Assembly: GCF_000287055.2 (NCBI RefSeq)
Contig: NZ_AJYQ02000127.1
Location: 62,001-126,000, forward strand
Source of the DNA: Vibrio genomosp. F10 str. ZF-129
GTDB taxonomy: Bacteria > Pseudomonadota > Gammaproteobacteria > Enterobacterales > Vibrionaceae
Length of the DNA stretch: 64,000 nucleotides
Direction: 5' to 3'
Under the pieces are notes generated by a model that ran no database searches, was not told the origin of the DNA, and saw nothing but the letters and a program-made list of their open reading frames with translations. A program made the translations under genes and the position numbers. This document shows positions 17,190-26,344 of this stretch, piece after piece. The first letter of the stretch is position 1. The number at the start of each line of letters is the position of its first letter.

Positions 17190-18122
17190 ATGAGAGTTGG
17201 AATCATTGGATTAGGCGATATCGCATTAAAAGCTTACTTGCCCGTATTAGCGCAATGTAAGGGCATTGAGTTAGTTGTCTGTACGCGAAATCCTGATGTG
17301 TTGCATGAAGTGGCTGAGCAATATCGAATTAAAGAGTATTGTACCGATTATCATTCTCTGCCAATGATGAAGGTCGACGCAGTGATGATTCACGCTGCAA
17401 CGTCAGCGCATTTTAATATAGCGAGCTATTTCTTAAAGCAAGGCATCGCAACATTCGTTGATAAGCCGCTCTCAGATACGTTTCATCAAGTTGAGCAGTT
17501 GTATAGCTTATCTCATCAACATTCAGCTCCGTTGTATGTAGGGTTTAATCGCCGCCACATCCCCTTATTCAATCAGCATATTCCTGAATTGCAGCAAAGC
17601 GCGGTCGGAAACCTGACTTCCCTTCGATGGGAGAAACATCGTCACAATCTTGCTGGGGAGCTTAAAACATTTATTTTTGATGATTTTATACACCCACTAG
17701 ATAGCATTAACCTCAATGGTCAGCGTACGTTAGATGACTTGACTATTACTCATCAAATGAACGGGCAATTGTTGACTCGTCTTGATGTGCAGTGGCAAGC
17801 GCAAGGCGCTCTTTTGCATGCGTCTATGAATCGCAATTTTGGCGTTACTTGTGAACGAGTACAGGCAGTGTATAACAATAAAGCGATAGAGTTTGATTCC
17901 TTTGTCGAAGGAAAAGTATGGCAGGGTAACAATCAATCCCACATAAGCCTTAAGGACTGGACACCAATGCTAACAAGCAAAGGATTTGAAGCGATGATTC
18001 TAGATTGGTTTAACGTAATACAAAAAGGGGCAATCAATCAAACCATCATTGATCGAAATATTGCGTCTCACGAACTCGCTGAAGCCATTTATCAGAAAAT
18101 TACAAAGCAGATCAGTAAGTAG
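17190..18122 (+). CDS. Gfo/Idh/MocA-family oxidoreductase
   Basis: 310-aa NAD(P)-dependent dehydrogenase of the Gfo/Idh/MocA family. The N-terminal Rossmann fold carries GIIGLGDIALK (4-14) and the family's catalytic lysine is in DKP (91-93). The C-terminal alpha/beta domain is shorter than in sugar-dehydrogenase prototypes. AAGG precedes ATG. It stands alone and ends in a strong bidirectional terminator, so its substrate (a sugar or cyclitol in most relatives) is not indicated. Confidence 0.85.
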   Translation: MRVGIIGLGDIALKAYLPVLAQCKGIELVVCTRNPDVLHEVAEQYRIKEYCTDYHSLPMMKVDAVMIHAATSAHFNIASYFLKQGIATFVDKPLSDTFHQVEQLYSLSHQHSAPLYVGFNRRHIPLFNQHIPELQQSAVGNLTSLRWEKHRHNLAGELKTFIFDDFIHPLDSINLNGQRTLDDLTITHQMNGQLLTRLDVQWQAQGALLHASMNRNFGVTCERVQAVYNNKAIEFDSFVEGKVWQGNNQSHISLKDWTPMLTSKGFEAMILDWFNVIQKGAINQTIIDRNIASHELAEAIYQKITKQISK

Positions 18123-18191
18123 TTTCTGAACGAACTGAAGTGAGGGTAATGACTCACTGAGATTGTGCTAAAAACGGCTTAAGTGCTCATT

Positions 18192-18227
18192 AAAAAGGCA
18201 ATCAATGGAATGTTGATTGCCTTTTTT
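18192..18227. terminator. bidirectional intrinsic terminator
   Basis: Perfect 9-bp stem GGCAATCAA/TTGATTGCC with 7-nt loop, flanked by five A and six T. Serves the oxidoreductase (+) and the convergent flavoprotein (-). Confidence 0.9.
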
Positions 18228-18275
18228 GATAGACGAAACGATTTCTATGATCCTAATTGGAGCGTAACTTTTCGG

Positions 18276-19889
18276 TTATTTCTCGGCTTGTTCTACCATA
18301 GATAACGCAACGGCCTCTGCAGCTTTAATACCATCTATGCCTGCCGATAAGATTCCTCCAGCGTAACCTGCGCCTTCGCCCGCAGGGAAGAAACCTTTTA
18401 AATTGATACTTTGGTAATCCTTGCCGCGTTTAATACACACCGGTGAAGAGGTACGGGTTTCAACACCAGTAAGAAGACCATCTTCAATCGCAAACCCTTT
18501 GATCTTTTTATCAAAGGCCGGGATCGCTTCACGAATTGCTTCGACAGCGAAGTCGGGCAATGCTTTCGATAGATCTGTTAGTTTAATTCCAGGCGTAAAT
18601 GATGGCTCAACATTGCCGAGCTCGCTTGGATCGCGTCCTTTAAGGAAATCACCGATCTTTTGTGCTGGTGCATCGTAGTTTTCGCCGCCTAGCTTGTAGG
18701 CTCTGGCTTCTAACTCACGTTGTAGACGAATGCCCGCCAATGGGTCACCTGGGTAATCTTGCTCGGGTGAAATACCGACCACAATGGCACTGTTTGCATT
18801 TCTTTCCGCGCGTGAATATTGGCTCATGCCATTAGTCACCACAGCCCCTTCTTCTGAGGTAGCAGCAACCACGGTTCCACCAGGGCACATACAAAAGCTG
18901 TATACCGTTCGCCCGTTACTGCAGTGATGAACCAGTTTGTAATCCGCCGCCCCTAAAATTGGGTTCCCCGCATTTTTACCAAAACGGGCATCGTCAATCA
19001 TAGATTGTTTGTGCTCAATTCGGAAACCCACAGAGAATGGCTTTGCTTCCATATAGACTCCACGGTCGTGCAGCATTTCAAAGGTATCACGTGCACTGTG
19101 TCCAATAGCGAGAACGACATGGCGTGTGTGAATTTCTTCACCATTGGAAAGTGTTAACCCTGTAATTTGACCGTCGTCCATGTGGATGTCATCAACACGG
19201 GTGCTGAAACGAATTTCACCACCAAGTTCGATGATTTTGGCGCGCATCTTTTCGACCATTGTAACCAGTTTGAACGTTCCGATATGAGGTTTGCTGACAT
19301 ACATGATTTCTGCTGGTGCGCCCGATTCAACGAATTCAGTGATGACTTTACGACCATAATGTTTTGGGTCTTTAACTTGGCTGTAGAGTTTGCCATCAGA
19401 GAATGTGCCCGCACCGCCTTCACCAAACTGTACGTTTGATTCAGTATTCAGAGTTCGTTTGCGCCAGAAACCAAATGTATCTTTGGTACGCTCACGGACC
19501 TCTTTGCCACGTTCTACGATAATTGGGTTGAAGCCCATTTGAGCGAGTACGAGACCGGCAAATAAACCGCAAGGGCCAAACCCAATCACGACAGGGCGCT
19601 CGGTTTGAACCGCTGGCGCTTTAGCGACATACTTGTACTCCATATCTGGGGTAACTTTTACGTGTGGGTCGCTGATGAACGCTTCCAGCAGTTCTGCTTC
19701 ATTGTCGACTTCAACATCAAGAGTATAAATCAGTAAGATCTTCGATTTTTTACGCGCGTCATAGCCGCGTTTAAATAGATTAAATGAAAGCAGTTGTTCT
19801 GGCTTGATGCCTAATTTGGTGATGATTGCTGCAGAGATCGCTTCCTCTTCATGATCTAGAGGGAGCTTTATTTCAGTTAAACGTATCAT
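18276..19889 (-). CDS. NAD(P)/FAD-dependent oxidoreductase (HI0933-like)
   Basis: 537-aa flavoprotein with an N-terminal ferredoxin-like domain (about 1-90) followed by the FAD dinucleotide fold GFGPCG (103-108), a second conserved block (GGAGTFSDGKLYSQ) and the C-terminal GAGYAGGILSAGIDG. It belongs to a widespread bacterial family of uncharacterised dehydrogenases. The frame extends to a TTG at 19934 preceded by AGAGG, but ATG 19889 gives the N-terminus MIRLTEIKLPLDH usual for relatives. No partner gene suggests a substrate. Confidence 0.85.
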   Translation of the reverse strand: MIRLTEIKLPLDHEEEAISAAIITKLGIKPEQLLSFNLFKRGYDARKKSKILLIYTLDVEVDNEAELLEAFISDPHVKVTPDMEYKYVAKAPAVQTERPVVIGFGPCGLFAGLVLAQMGFNPIIVERGKEVRERTKDTFGFWRKRTLNTESNVQFGEGGAGTFSDGKLYSQVKDPKHYGRKVITEFVESGAPAEIMYVSKPHIGTFKLVTMVEKMRAKIIELGGEIRFSTRVDDIHMDDGQITGLTLSNGEEIHTRHVVLAIGHSARDTFEMLHDRGVYMEAKPFSVGFRIEHKQSMIDDARFGKNAGNPILGAADYKLVHHCSNGRTVYSFCMCPGGTVVAATSEEGAVVTNGMSQYSRAERNANSAIVVGISPEQDYPGDPLAGIRLQRELEARAYKLGGENYDAPAQKIGDFLKGRDPSELGNVEPSFTPGIKLTDLSKALPDFAVEAIREAIPAFDKKIKGFAIEDGLLTGVETRTSSPVCIKRGKDYQSINLKGFFPAGEGAGYAGGILSAGIDGIKAAEAVALSMVEQAEK

Positions 19890-20133
19890 GGGGTTCTCGA
19901 TGTTGATAATAGGTGTCTTAGCACAGTCATCCAAACCTCTGATGACAAGATGACTACGCTCACAATGGCGCGCATTTTACGTGAAGTAGGGCGAAGTGTC
20001 ATATACTTTAACGGAAATTAATCGGGGGAATGAGCATACCAATCTAACCATTTTCATTTTAAGGTGATTGTATTTTTATCAAGGATCAGTATCATCCCCC
20101 ATCCTGAATTTGACTAATTAAGAGCGAGTAACC

Positions 20134-20457
20134 ATGGCGTTCGTCGTAACCGATAACTGCATCAAATGTAAATATACTGACTGCGTGGCCGTATGCCCAG
20201 CAGATGCATTTTATGAAGGTCCAAACTTCTTAGCGATTAGTCCAATTGATTGCATTGACTGTGGGTTATGTGTGCCTGAATGTAACGCTCAAGCTATTTT
20301 CCAAGAAGATGAGCTGGCTGATGATCAACAAGTATTCATCAAGTTGAATGAAGAACTCGCTGAAATATGGCCCAATATCACCGAAGTTAAGCCTGCTATG
20401 GAAGAAGCGGAAGAGTGGAACGGGGTGGAAAATAAACTAGGGATGCTAGAGAAGTAA
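20134..20457 (+). CDS. fdxA: FdxA, 7Fe ferredoxin
   Basis: 107-aa soluble electron carrier with one [3Fe-4S] and one [4Fe-4S] cluster. The cysteines C9, C12, C17, C21 and C40, C43, C46, C50 and the whole sequence track closely with Azotobacter ferredoxin I ([16 protein letters not shown] start, PNITEVK near the end). It stands alone with a strong terminator; the partner enzymes are not in the window. Probably general redox or iron-sulfur supply. Confidence 0.95.
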   Translation: MAFVVTDNCIKCKYTDCVAVCPADAFYEGPNFLAISPIDCIDCGLCVPECNAQAIFQEDELADDQQVFIKLNEELAEIWPNITEVKPAMEEAEEWNGVENKLGMLEK

Positions 20458-20540
20458 CCCGCGCACAACTCAGCGTTGATTTGATTTCTGCTATTGTGTT
20501 TTTGTCGTTCTGTGTTTTTACATTCTTTTGTTTTAGTGGC

Positions 20541-20575
20541 AAAAAAGCGTTAAGTGGCCCCTTAACGCTTTTTTT
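20541..20575 (+). terminator. intrinsic terminator of fdxA
   Basis: Perfect stem GCGTTAAG/CTTAACGC, TGGCCC loop, seven T, with an A run on the other side. The T run is also the first unit of the 17-bp repeat that follows. Confidence 0.9.
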
Positions 20576-20632
20576 GTACGTGCACTTTTTTTGTACGTGC
20601 ACTTTTTTTGTACACGTACTTTTTTATACACG
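20569..20632. repeat. 17-bp tandem repeat fused to the fdxA terminator
   Basis: Unit T7-GTACGTGCAC occurs perfectly at 20569-20585 and 20586-20602, then as variants T7-GTACACGTAC (20603-20619) and T6-ATACACG (from 20620). Each unit starts with a T run, so the terminator's T tract has been multiplied. Confidence 0.92.
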
Positions 20633-20647
20633 AAATAGTTACAAGGG

Positions 20648-21382
20648 CTATCTGTGCTGACGACGCCAGTTATCCAAGATGATGCCACTCGCCATCGCCA
20701 CATTCAGTGATTCTGCTTCGCCAAAAGACGGAATGGTAATTTTGTCTGTCACCAGAGGCGCTGCTTCGCTTCGTATACCATGCGATTCACTGCCCATAAG
20801 TAAGATGCCTTCGGGTTTAAATACAGTCTCATGGACGCTTTCCCCTTCAAGGAATGCCCCATAAACCGGTAAGTTAGCGCCTTCCAAATAAGCGGGTAAG
20901 TCGACAAGAGTGACTTGAACGCGAGCAAAACTTCCCATGGTTGCACTGATGGTTTTTGGGTTATATGGGTCAGCACAGTCAATACTTGCGACAATGTGCT
21001 TAATGCCATACCAATCGGCAACTCTGATAATGGTTCCCAAGTTTCCTGGGTCTGAAACGCCATCTAGGGCGATCATCATTCCTTTCGCTAATGGGATTTC
21101 AGCTTTGGGCGTTTCAACAACGGCAATCGCTGCATTGTTGCTTTTTAGCGTGCTGGCTTTGGTTAATTCATCGAGTGATGCTTCAACACAATCAAAGCCT
21201 TCTAATTGATGGGTATGCGCAGCTAGGAACTCAGCGGTGGCAAAGATATGTTGTGTGGTTAGAGAACTATTGATCAGTTCTAGGACATTCTTTTCACCTT
21301 GAACCAAGAACAGGCCGAGCGCCTTTCTTTGTTTCTTTTGGCTTAGAGCACGAACAAGCTTTAATTGGTTTTTGGATATCAT
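20648..21382 (-). CDS. TrmH-family (SpoU) RNA 2'-O-methyltransferase
   Basis: 244-aa SPOUT methyltransferase using S-adenosylmethionine on rRNA or tRNA ribose. The N-terminal part (SQKKQRKALGLFLVQGEKNVLELI) is the SpoU substrate-binding domain. The knotted catalytic domain has motif 1 GVSDPGNLGTIIR, motif 2 LLMGSESHGI and motif 3 SLNVAMASGI. The frame runs up to 21529, but ATG 21382 (MISKNQLKLV) fits the family and has GAG upstream; the longer start would overlap the next gene. The exact nucleotide modified is not deducible. Confidence 0.88.
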   Translation of the reverse strand: MISKNQLKLVRALSQKKQRKALGLFLVQGEKNVLELINSSLTTQHIFATAEFLAAHTHQLEGFDCVEASLDELTKASTLKSNNAAIAVVETPKAEIPLAKGMMIALDGVSDPGNLGTIIRVADWYGIKHIVASIDCADPYNPKTISATMGSFARVQVTLVDLPAYLEGANLPVYGAFLEGESVHETVFKPEGILLMGSESHGIRSEAAPLVTDKITIPSFGEAESLNVAMASGIILDNWRRQHR

Positions 21383-21632
21383 TTTTTTATCTCGAATAAA
21401 ATCGCGTTCATTATAAGGAAAACAAAAGGGGACACAAACTGAAGATTTGGTGGCTGTAACGTTATCTGTTAAATAACGACACAGAAGTGGGTATTGAAGT
21501 AGGACGTGATTGTAATCAATGAGTCTCACCAGTAAAATTGTTCACGCTGAGCGTCGTTACTCAGTGAAGGAACACGAAGTCAAAAAACGCCGACTGACCA
21601 TTTCACAGCACCATAAACCTAATAGGCATATC

Positions 21633-21950
21633 ATGTTTCATGCACACGTTTACTTCCCGTTAAAAAATATCGCCCAAGCAGAAGAACTAAAAAATCGTAT
21701 TAATGCTGAAAGGCGAGATGTACTAACGGTTTTTCCATTGAATATGGGCTTAGTTGGGCCGCATAAAATGCCCATGTTTGAAGTTCACTTTGCCAATGAT
21801 GACAAAGGTTTCACGCAATGGCTGAATCAAGCGCGTGGTGACTTTCCTGTGCTGATTCACCCTATCGGTGATAATGATCTGATAGATCATACAGAACATG
21901 CCGTATGGTTAGGCCGAGAGTTAGGCGTATTTGAGGATAAGCTTTCTTAA
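21633..21950 (+). CDS. DOPA 4,5-dioxygenase-like protein
   Basis: 105-aa protein of the DOPA 4,5-dioxygenase family (small vicinal-oxygen-type enzymes, best known from betalain synthesis in fungi and from cyanobacteria). HAHVYFP at residues 3-9 and the histidines in VGPHKMPMFEVHF and DHTEHA are the conserved metal-ligand positions. ATG 21633 (after TAGG) gives the canonical start; the upstream extension to 21519 would overlap no functional domain. The natural bacterial substrate is unknown. Confidence 0.82.
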   Translation: MFHAHVYFPLKNIAQAEELKNRINAERRDVLTVFPLNMGLVGPHKMPMFEVHFANDDKGFTQWLNQARGDFPVLIHPIGDNDLIDHTEHAVWLGRELGVFEDKLS

Positions 21951-21969
21951 CGAACCTTGTTAAACAATG

Positions 21970-22001
21970 AGGTTTGAAAATAAAGTAAGGTTTGAAAATA
22001 A
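21970..22001. repeat. 18-bp tandem duplication after the dioxygenase gene
   Basis: AGGTTTGAAAATAA occurs at 21970-21983 and 21988-22001 (period 18), starting 19 nt after the stop codon. Confidence 0.88.
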
Positions 22002-22010
22002 GAGCTAAAA

Positions 22011-22062
22011 AAAGGCCAATAACACGTTTACTGAGTTTTAGTAAACGAAGCTAAAGGCCTTT
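22011..22062. terminator. two-level hairpin terminator between convergent genes
   Basis: An outer perfect stem AAAGGCC/GGCCTTT encloses an inner stem CGTTTACT/AGTAAACG (22025-22047). Serves the dioxygenase gene (+) and the MATE gene (-); an A run on the left gives a T run for the minus strand. Confidence 0.7.
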
Positions 22063-22106
22063 GGGTGTGAGTTCGATGATTTTAGGCAGATGCCATAAGT
22101 AACGTT

Positions 22107-22134
22107 GGCTCAGTAATATTGGTTCAGTAATATT
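22107..22134. repeat. 14-bp tandem duplication next to the MATE stop
   Basis: GGCTCAGTAATATT and GGTTCAGTAATATT are adjacent (13 of 14 identical), 15 nt beyond the stop codon of the minus-strand MATE gene. Confidence 0.85.
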
Positions 22135-22149
22135 GATTAAATAGTATTG

Positions 22150-23535
22150 TTATCCAGTTTGGGGCTCAGGCTCTTCTATAAGATTATTAATCCATTTTTT
22201 GGATTGTATGCGTTGAGCGGTAAGGCAAATCTTGATGATCTCTTCTAGTAAGATGATCATCATAACCATGTGCAATGGCCAACCAAGGACAATCCCCGTA
22301 AAGTACGCAAGCGGTATACCGACAGCCCATTGCCCAAAGAGGTCAATGAATATACTGTATTTTATATCCCCCCCACTTTTTAAAACGCCACCAATCCCGA
22401 CCATATTAAAAACCTTTAACACCATACCAAAAGCCATGACTAAACAAACATTCACCGCCATTTCTGGGTCACTGAGTGGGCTATTCATCAAGGCCGCGCT
22501 AATCAGTGGTGAGGCCAATAAACAAATAAACGCCAGCAATAAGGCCAATACACAGCTTGTAATGACGTACCACCACGATGTATCTGAGACTCGTTGATAA
22601 TTTTTAGCGCCAATTTCATTACCCAATATGATGGAAGCTGCCACAGCAAAACCGAGAAAAGCAGAAATCAGCACGCTTTCAATGGGGGCCAGTAGTGAAA
22701 TAATGGCAAGTTCACTAACACCAAGTTGTCCGACAATATAGCTGTAAACCAGAAGTCCGCCTGCCCACGCGGTATCGTGAATGATCATTGGTGTCGCAAC
22801 TTTTATGAAACGCTTACGATTTTCTAGGCGGCGACCCTCTTGCCAACTTTTTCGATTTGGAAGTAAATGCGCGTAATGTTTTTTCACCATGTAGAACAGC
22901 ATCAAGGTATGACATAAGCGAGAAACCGTGGTACCGATAGCCGCACCTAACACCCCCAGTTCCGGAAGCCCAAACAGACCAAAAATCAGTAATGCATTTA
23001 AAAAGGCATTAATAAAAATGGCGATAATACTGACATTGGTCGGCATTTTTGCTTCGCCTACCGATCGAAGCGCCGCTTCCATAGGCACGACAAGGGCAGT
23101 GAGCAACAAGCTAAAGCCAGTCACCCATAAATAATCTGTCGCCAGAGTAATATACTCAGGATCCGAAGCGATAATAGACACTACGGTTGCAGGGGCAAAA
23201 GTATAGATCAGCACAAAAGGCAGCGTGACCAACAATGCTACCATCCATGTTTGTGCCAGTGTCCTTGTGACACCCGCTAGGTTGTTGGCACCAAAGTATT
23301 GTGAGGCTAGCACACTCACCGCACCACTGGTTCCCACAATAACGATCAAGTTAAAGAAAAAGATACGGTTGCCGACACCTACCGCGGCTGTCGCTGATTC
23401 TCCCAATTGACTCACCATGAAGATATCAACCACACCAAGCAGCGAAAACAGAAGACCTTGCATTGAAACAGGCAGTCCTATGTCTATTAGCTTACGCCAA
23501 AATTGTTTATCGAGCGTTTGGTAAGTGGACAACAT
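22150..23535 (-). CDS. MATE-family multidrug efflux transporter
   Basis: 461-aa inner-membrane protein with twelve hydrophobic segments in two MatE repeats, members of which export cationic drugs in exchange for Na+ or H+. The N-terminal helix pattern (LPVSMQGLLFSLLGVVDIFMVSQLG) is characteristic. ATG 23535 is chosen because GAGGA lies 8 nt upstream; ATG 23550 would overlap that site. It is divergent from an AraC-type regulator across a 114-nt gap, a layout that suggests the regulator controls the pump. Confidence 0.9.
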   Translation of the reverse strand: MLSTYQTLDKQFWRKLIDIGLPVSMQGLLFSLLGVVDIFMVSQLGESATAAVGVGNRIFFFNLIVIVGTSGAVSVLASQYFGANNLAGVTRTLAQTWMVALLVTLPFVLIYTFAPATVVSIIASDPEYITLATDYLWVTGFSLLLTALVVPMEAALRSVGEAKMPTNVSIIAIFINAFLNALLIFGLFGLPELGVLGAAIGTTVSRLCHTLMLFYMVKKHYAHLLPNRKSWQEGRRLENRKRFIKVATPMIIHDTAWAGGLLVYSYIVGQLGVSELAIISLLAPIESVLISAFLGFAVAASIILGNEIGAKNYQRVSDTSWWYVITSCVLALLLAFICLLASPLISAALMNSPLSDPEMAVNVCLVMAFGMVLKVFNMVGIGGVLKSGGDIKYSIFIDLFGQWAVGIPLAYFTGIVLGWPLHMVMMIILLEEIIKICLTAQRIQSKKWINNLIEEPEPQTG

Positions 23536-23649
23536 CGCAAAATTCCTCATAAGTGTTAATGAGAAGTTTAATTCCTGCCCAAAGAAAAGTATTGTCTCAA
23601 TATATCAATAAGTTTTGCAAAACTATCATATTTCAGTGGGGCATATAGT

Positions 23650-24495
23650 GTGAATGACAAACAAGAACGCCTACTAATATCCGAAAAGACTCATCATGAG
23701 TTTATTGACCATACCCATGTAATGATGCTTGAGGAATATGGGATCATTCAATGCGGAATCGCGACGTGCAGAGATGTCTTTTCAATTTATAGGAAAAATC
23801 AACAGAAACACATGTTGCTTTACACTGTAAAAGGTAGGGGTTGGCTAGAAACAAATGGACGTCGTCATATCCTCGAACCCAGCTCTGTTATTTCAGCTCC
23901 GGCTTCAATAGAAATCGGTTTTGGTATTGAAGAAGAAGATTGGCAGATAGCGTGGGTGTTTTTAGATATGAACAAAGAGTGGCCGGAAATTGTAGGTGAT
24001 GAAGTTCAATACTCTTTAACGCCGATAGCTGAAGTCATCTATGCCTCTATCTTGGCGATGCTACGATCGATTTCTCTGCCCATTGATCTCGGTGGCGCTG
24101 TGGGGAGAAGGGCAGTTGAGCAAATTGAGTTGCTGATCAATGCTCCGATTAATCTTGAGCAATCGAGAACTAAAATACGGATGACGCGCGTATTTGATAT
24201 GGTGCAAAGGCAGCTTCATAAAGATTGGACTGTCGCGCAGCTGTCTTCGAATTTGCCTTGTTCGGAACCTCACTTTCACCGTTTGTGTCAGCAGTATTAT
24301 GGGCATAGCCCTAAAGTACACGTCATGAGAATGCGAATGGAGTATGCCGCAAGATTACTCGTTTCAACAGAATGGTCAGTTCAACATATCGGTGAAATAG
24401 TCGGTTATCCGAATGCTGCAAACTTCAGTACACGATTTAAAGCTTGGAGTAAGATGACGCCAAGAGTCTTTAGGAACACAGTGAGAGGCAGTTAG
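23650..24495 (+). CDS. AraC-family transcription regulator
   Basis: 281-aa regulator with an N-terminal cupin-like sensing domain (about 15-150; LLYTVKGRGWLETNG and the AP turn are typical of AraC-binding domains) and a C-terminal pair of helix-turn-helix motifs (about 180-275; VAQLSSNLPCSEPHFHRLCQ and IGEIVGYPNAANFSTRFKAW). The start is GTG at 23650 with GGGG upstream. Divergent from the MATE pump, so it probably controls it; the inducer is unknown. Confidence 0.85.
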   Translation: MNDKQERLLISEKTHHEFIDHTHVMMLEEYGIIQCGIATCRDVFSIYRKNQQKHMLLYTVKGRGWLETNGRRHILEPSSVISAPASIEIGFGIEEEDWQIAWVFLDMNKEWPEIVGDEVQYSLTPIAEVIYASILAMLRSISLPIDLGGAVGRRAVEQIELLINAPINLEQSRTKIRMTRVFDMVQRQLHKDWTVAQLSSNLPCSEPHFHRLCQQYYGHSPKVHVMRMRMEYAARLLVSTEWSVQHIGEIVGYPNAANFSTRFKAWSKMTPRVFRNTVRGS

Positions 24496-24539
24496 TCTAT
24501 GCCGATGAATAGCCCTTTACATACTGTGGTTATAAGGGG

Positions 24540-24567
24540 TGAGCTTTAATTTATGAGCTTTAAAGTA
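24540..24567. repeat. 14-bp tandem duplication after the AraC gene
   Basis: TGAGCTTTAATTTA and TGAGCTTTAAAGTA are adjacent (12 of 14 identical), 44 nt beyond the stop. Confidence 0.75.
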
Positions 24568-24696
24568 AGAGTAAAAGCGAATATTTTGACCTCAATCCTC
24601 TGTCTTTGTCTGTTTATGCCCGTTTGAGTCACGTCTGAAATCCCATTTTGTGCTAAAACTTAGAGAGTTAATCCGTCAATATTACTTAGAGGTGTT

Positions 24697-26241
24697 ATGC
24701 AACTTTTCGCTGACAAGGAAGATCCAATTATCGAAAATGCAGAATTGTCACCGGTTGAGCACAGCCAAAAACCCTGGCGTGTGCTCATTGTCGATGATGA
24801 TGAGCAAATGCATCAAATTACTCGATTGGCGTTGGCAAATTTTAAGTTTCAGAGCCGTCCATTAGAACTACTATCAGCATTATCTGCAAGTGAAGCGAAA
24901 CACCTGTTATCAAATGAAGACGACATCGCACTCGCTTTGATCGATGTCGTGATGGAAACGGAACATGCGGGGTTGGATCTGGTCAGGTACATTAGGGAGC
25001 AGCAACAGAACTCATTAATTAGGCTGGTGTTAAGAACGGGTCAAGCAGGCCAAGCACCTGAAGACACCGTTATCCAAGAATATGATATTGACGACTATAA
25101 AGAAAAAACAGAGTTAACCACTCAAAAACTAAAAACATTGCTTTATTCCATGCTCCGTTCTTTTCGAGATCTTTGCTTAATAGAAGAACAAAAAACGGGT
25201 TTACGCCGAGTAATAAAAGCATCCGCTCGGGTCCAAAACACCAGTAGCCTTCAAGAATTTGCATCATCGGTACTCAGCCAGTTAACGTCCCTTTTAAAAT
25301 TAGACACCTCGGCACTGTACTGTGTGGTTCAACCTGGCCCCGATGCTGAAGCATCGAGAGCGTTTACCTTAGCTGCAACAGGCAGTTACGTCGATTTGTA
25401 TTATGATTGTGTATTAGACAAACTTCCTGAGTTAGTTTCAGAGCGTTGTCGAGACGTTCTGAGAACGAAAAAAACGGCTAAATACCCTGATGCGTATGTC
25501 CTGTGTACCAATACTGATGAAGGTATCGATAGTCTCCTATACGTCAATGTGAATCGCCCTTTGAACCTCCTTGATGAGCAGCTTCTTCAAATCTACATGC
25601 GAAATATTAGCCTAACGTTCGAAAACTTAAACTTGATGGTTGATCTTCGTGAAACCTCGAAAGAGTTGGTGAACAACCTAGCAAACGCGGTTGAAGCAAG
25701 AAGCCGAGAAACGGGCGCACATGTTCAACGTGTATCACTTATCAGTGGGAAATTGGCTGAGTTATATGGGTTACCGAATGATATTGTCGAGTTAATTAAA
25801 GATGCCGCTCCGCTTCATGATATTGGTAAGGTCGCTATCCCCGATAGTATTTTGCATAAACCAGGTAAACTTGACGCTGATGAATGGGAAATCATGAAAA
25901 AGCACGTGGAGTTTGGTGTCGATATTCTCAGTTCATCAAAACGAAAGCTTATCATTACAGGCAAAGAAATTGCGGGAAGCCACCATGAAAAATGGGATGG
26001 TTCTGGCTATCCATCAAGTTTGTCGGGTTATGATATTCCTGTTAGTGGAAGAATTGTCGCGCTTGCCGATGTTTTTGATGCGCTTGGGTCGGTACGCTCT
26101 TACAAGCAACCTTGGTCAGATGAAAAGATAAAGGAATTGTTGGTTGCTCAAAAGGGAAAACACTTCGAACCTGAGCTGGTCGATCTTATGATTGATCACT
26201 GGAAAGATTTTATTCAGATCCGAAGTGACTTGCCTGACTAA
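24697..26241 (+). CDS. response regulator with REC, DUF3369 and HD-GYP domains
   Basis: 514-aa cytoplasmic c-di-GMP phosphodiesterase under two-component control. A receiver domain (about 28-150) has the acidic pocket DDD (33-35) and acceptor D83. A GAF-like DUF3369 domain follows (about 180-330). The HD-GYP domain has HD at 374-375 and GSGYP with GYP at 437-439, plus HHEKWDG; all metal ligands and the GYP motif look intact, so it should be an active enzyme. GAGGTG precedes ATG. It converges with a membrane histidine kinase, its likely partner. Confidence 0.92.
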   Translation: MQLFADKEDPIIENAELSPVEHSQKPWRVLIVDDDEQMHQITRLALANFKFQSRPLELLSALSASEAKHLLSNEDDIALALIDVVMETEHAGLDLVRYIREQQQNSLIRLVLRTGQAGQAPEDTVIQEYDIDDYKEKTELTTQKLKTLLYSMLRSFRDLCLIEEQKTGLRRVIKASARVQNTSSLQEFASSVLSQLTSLLKLDTSALYCVVQPGPDAEASRAFTLAATGSYVDLYYDCVLDKLPELVSERCRDVLRTKKTAKYPDAYVLCTNTDEGIDSLLYVNVNRPLNLLDEQLLQIYMRNISLTFENLNLMVDLRETSKELVNNLANAVEARSRETGAHVQRVSLISGKLAELYGLPNDIVELIKDAAPLHDIGKVAIPDSILHKPGKLDADEWEIMKKHVEFGVDILSSSKRKLIITGKEIAGSHHEKWDGSGYPSSLSGYDIPVSGRIVALADVFDALGSVRSYKQPWSDEKIKELLVAQKGKHFEPELVDLMIDHWKDFIQIRSDLPD

Positions 26242-26251
26242 AACGTTTTTC

Positions 26252-26281
26252 CTAGCAGTCTAATAACTAGCAGTCTAATAA
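26252..26281. repeat. 15-bp perfect tandem duplication after the HD-GYP gene
   Basis: CTAGCAGTCTAATAA is present twice head to tail, starting 10 nt after the stop codon. Confidence 0.92.
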
Positions 26282-26344
26282 CCGAATTATTTGACTGTTA
26301 GGTTTATTGATTTTAAGTGATCGCGTTAACAGTGTAAGCATGGC

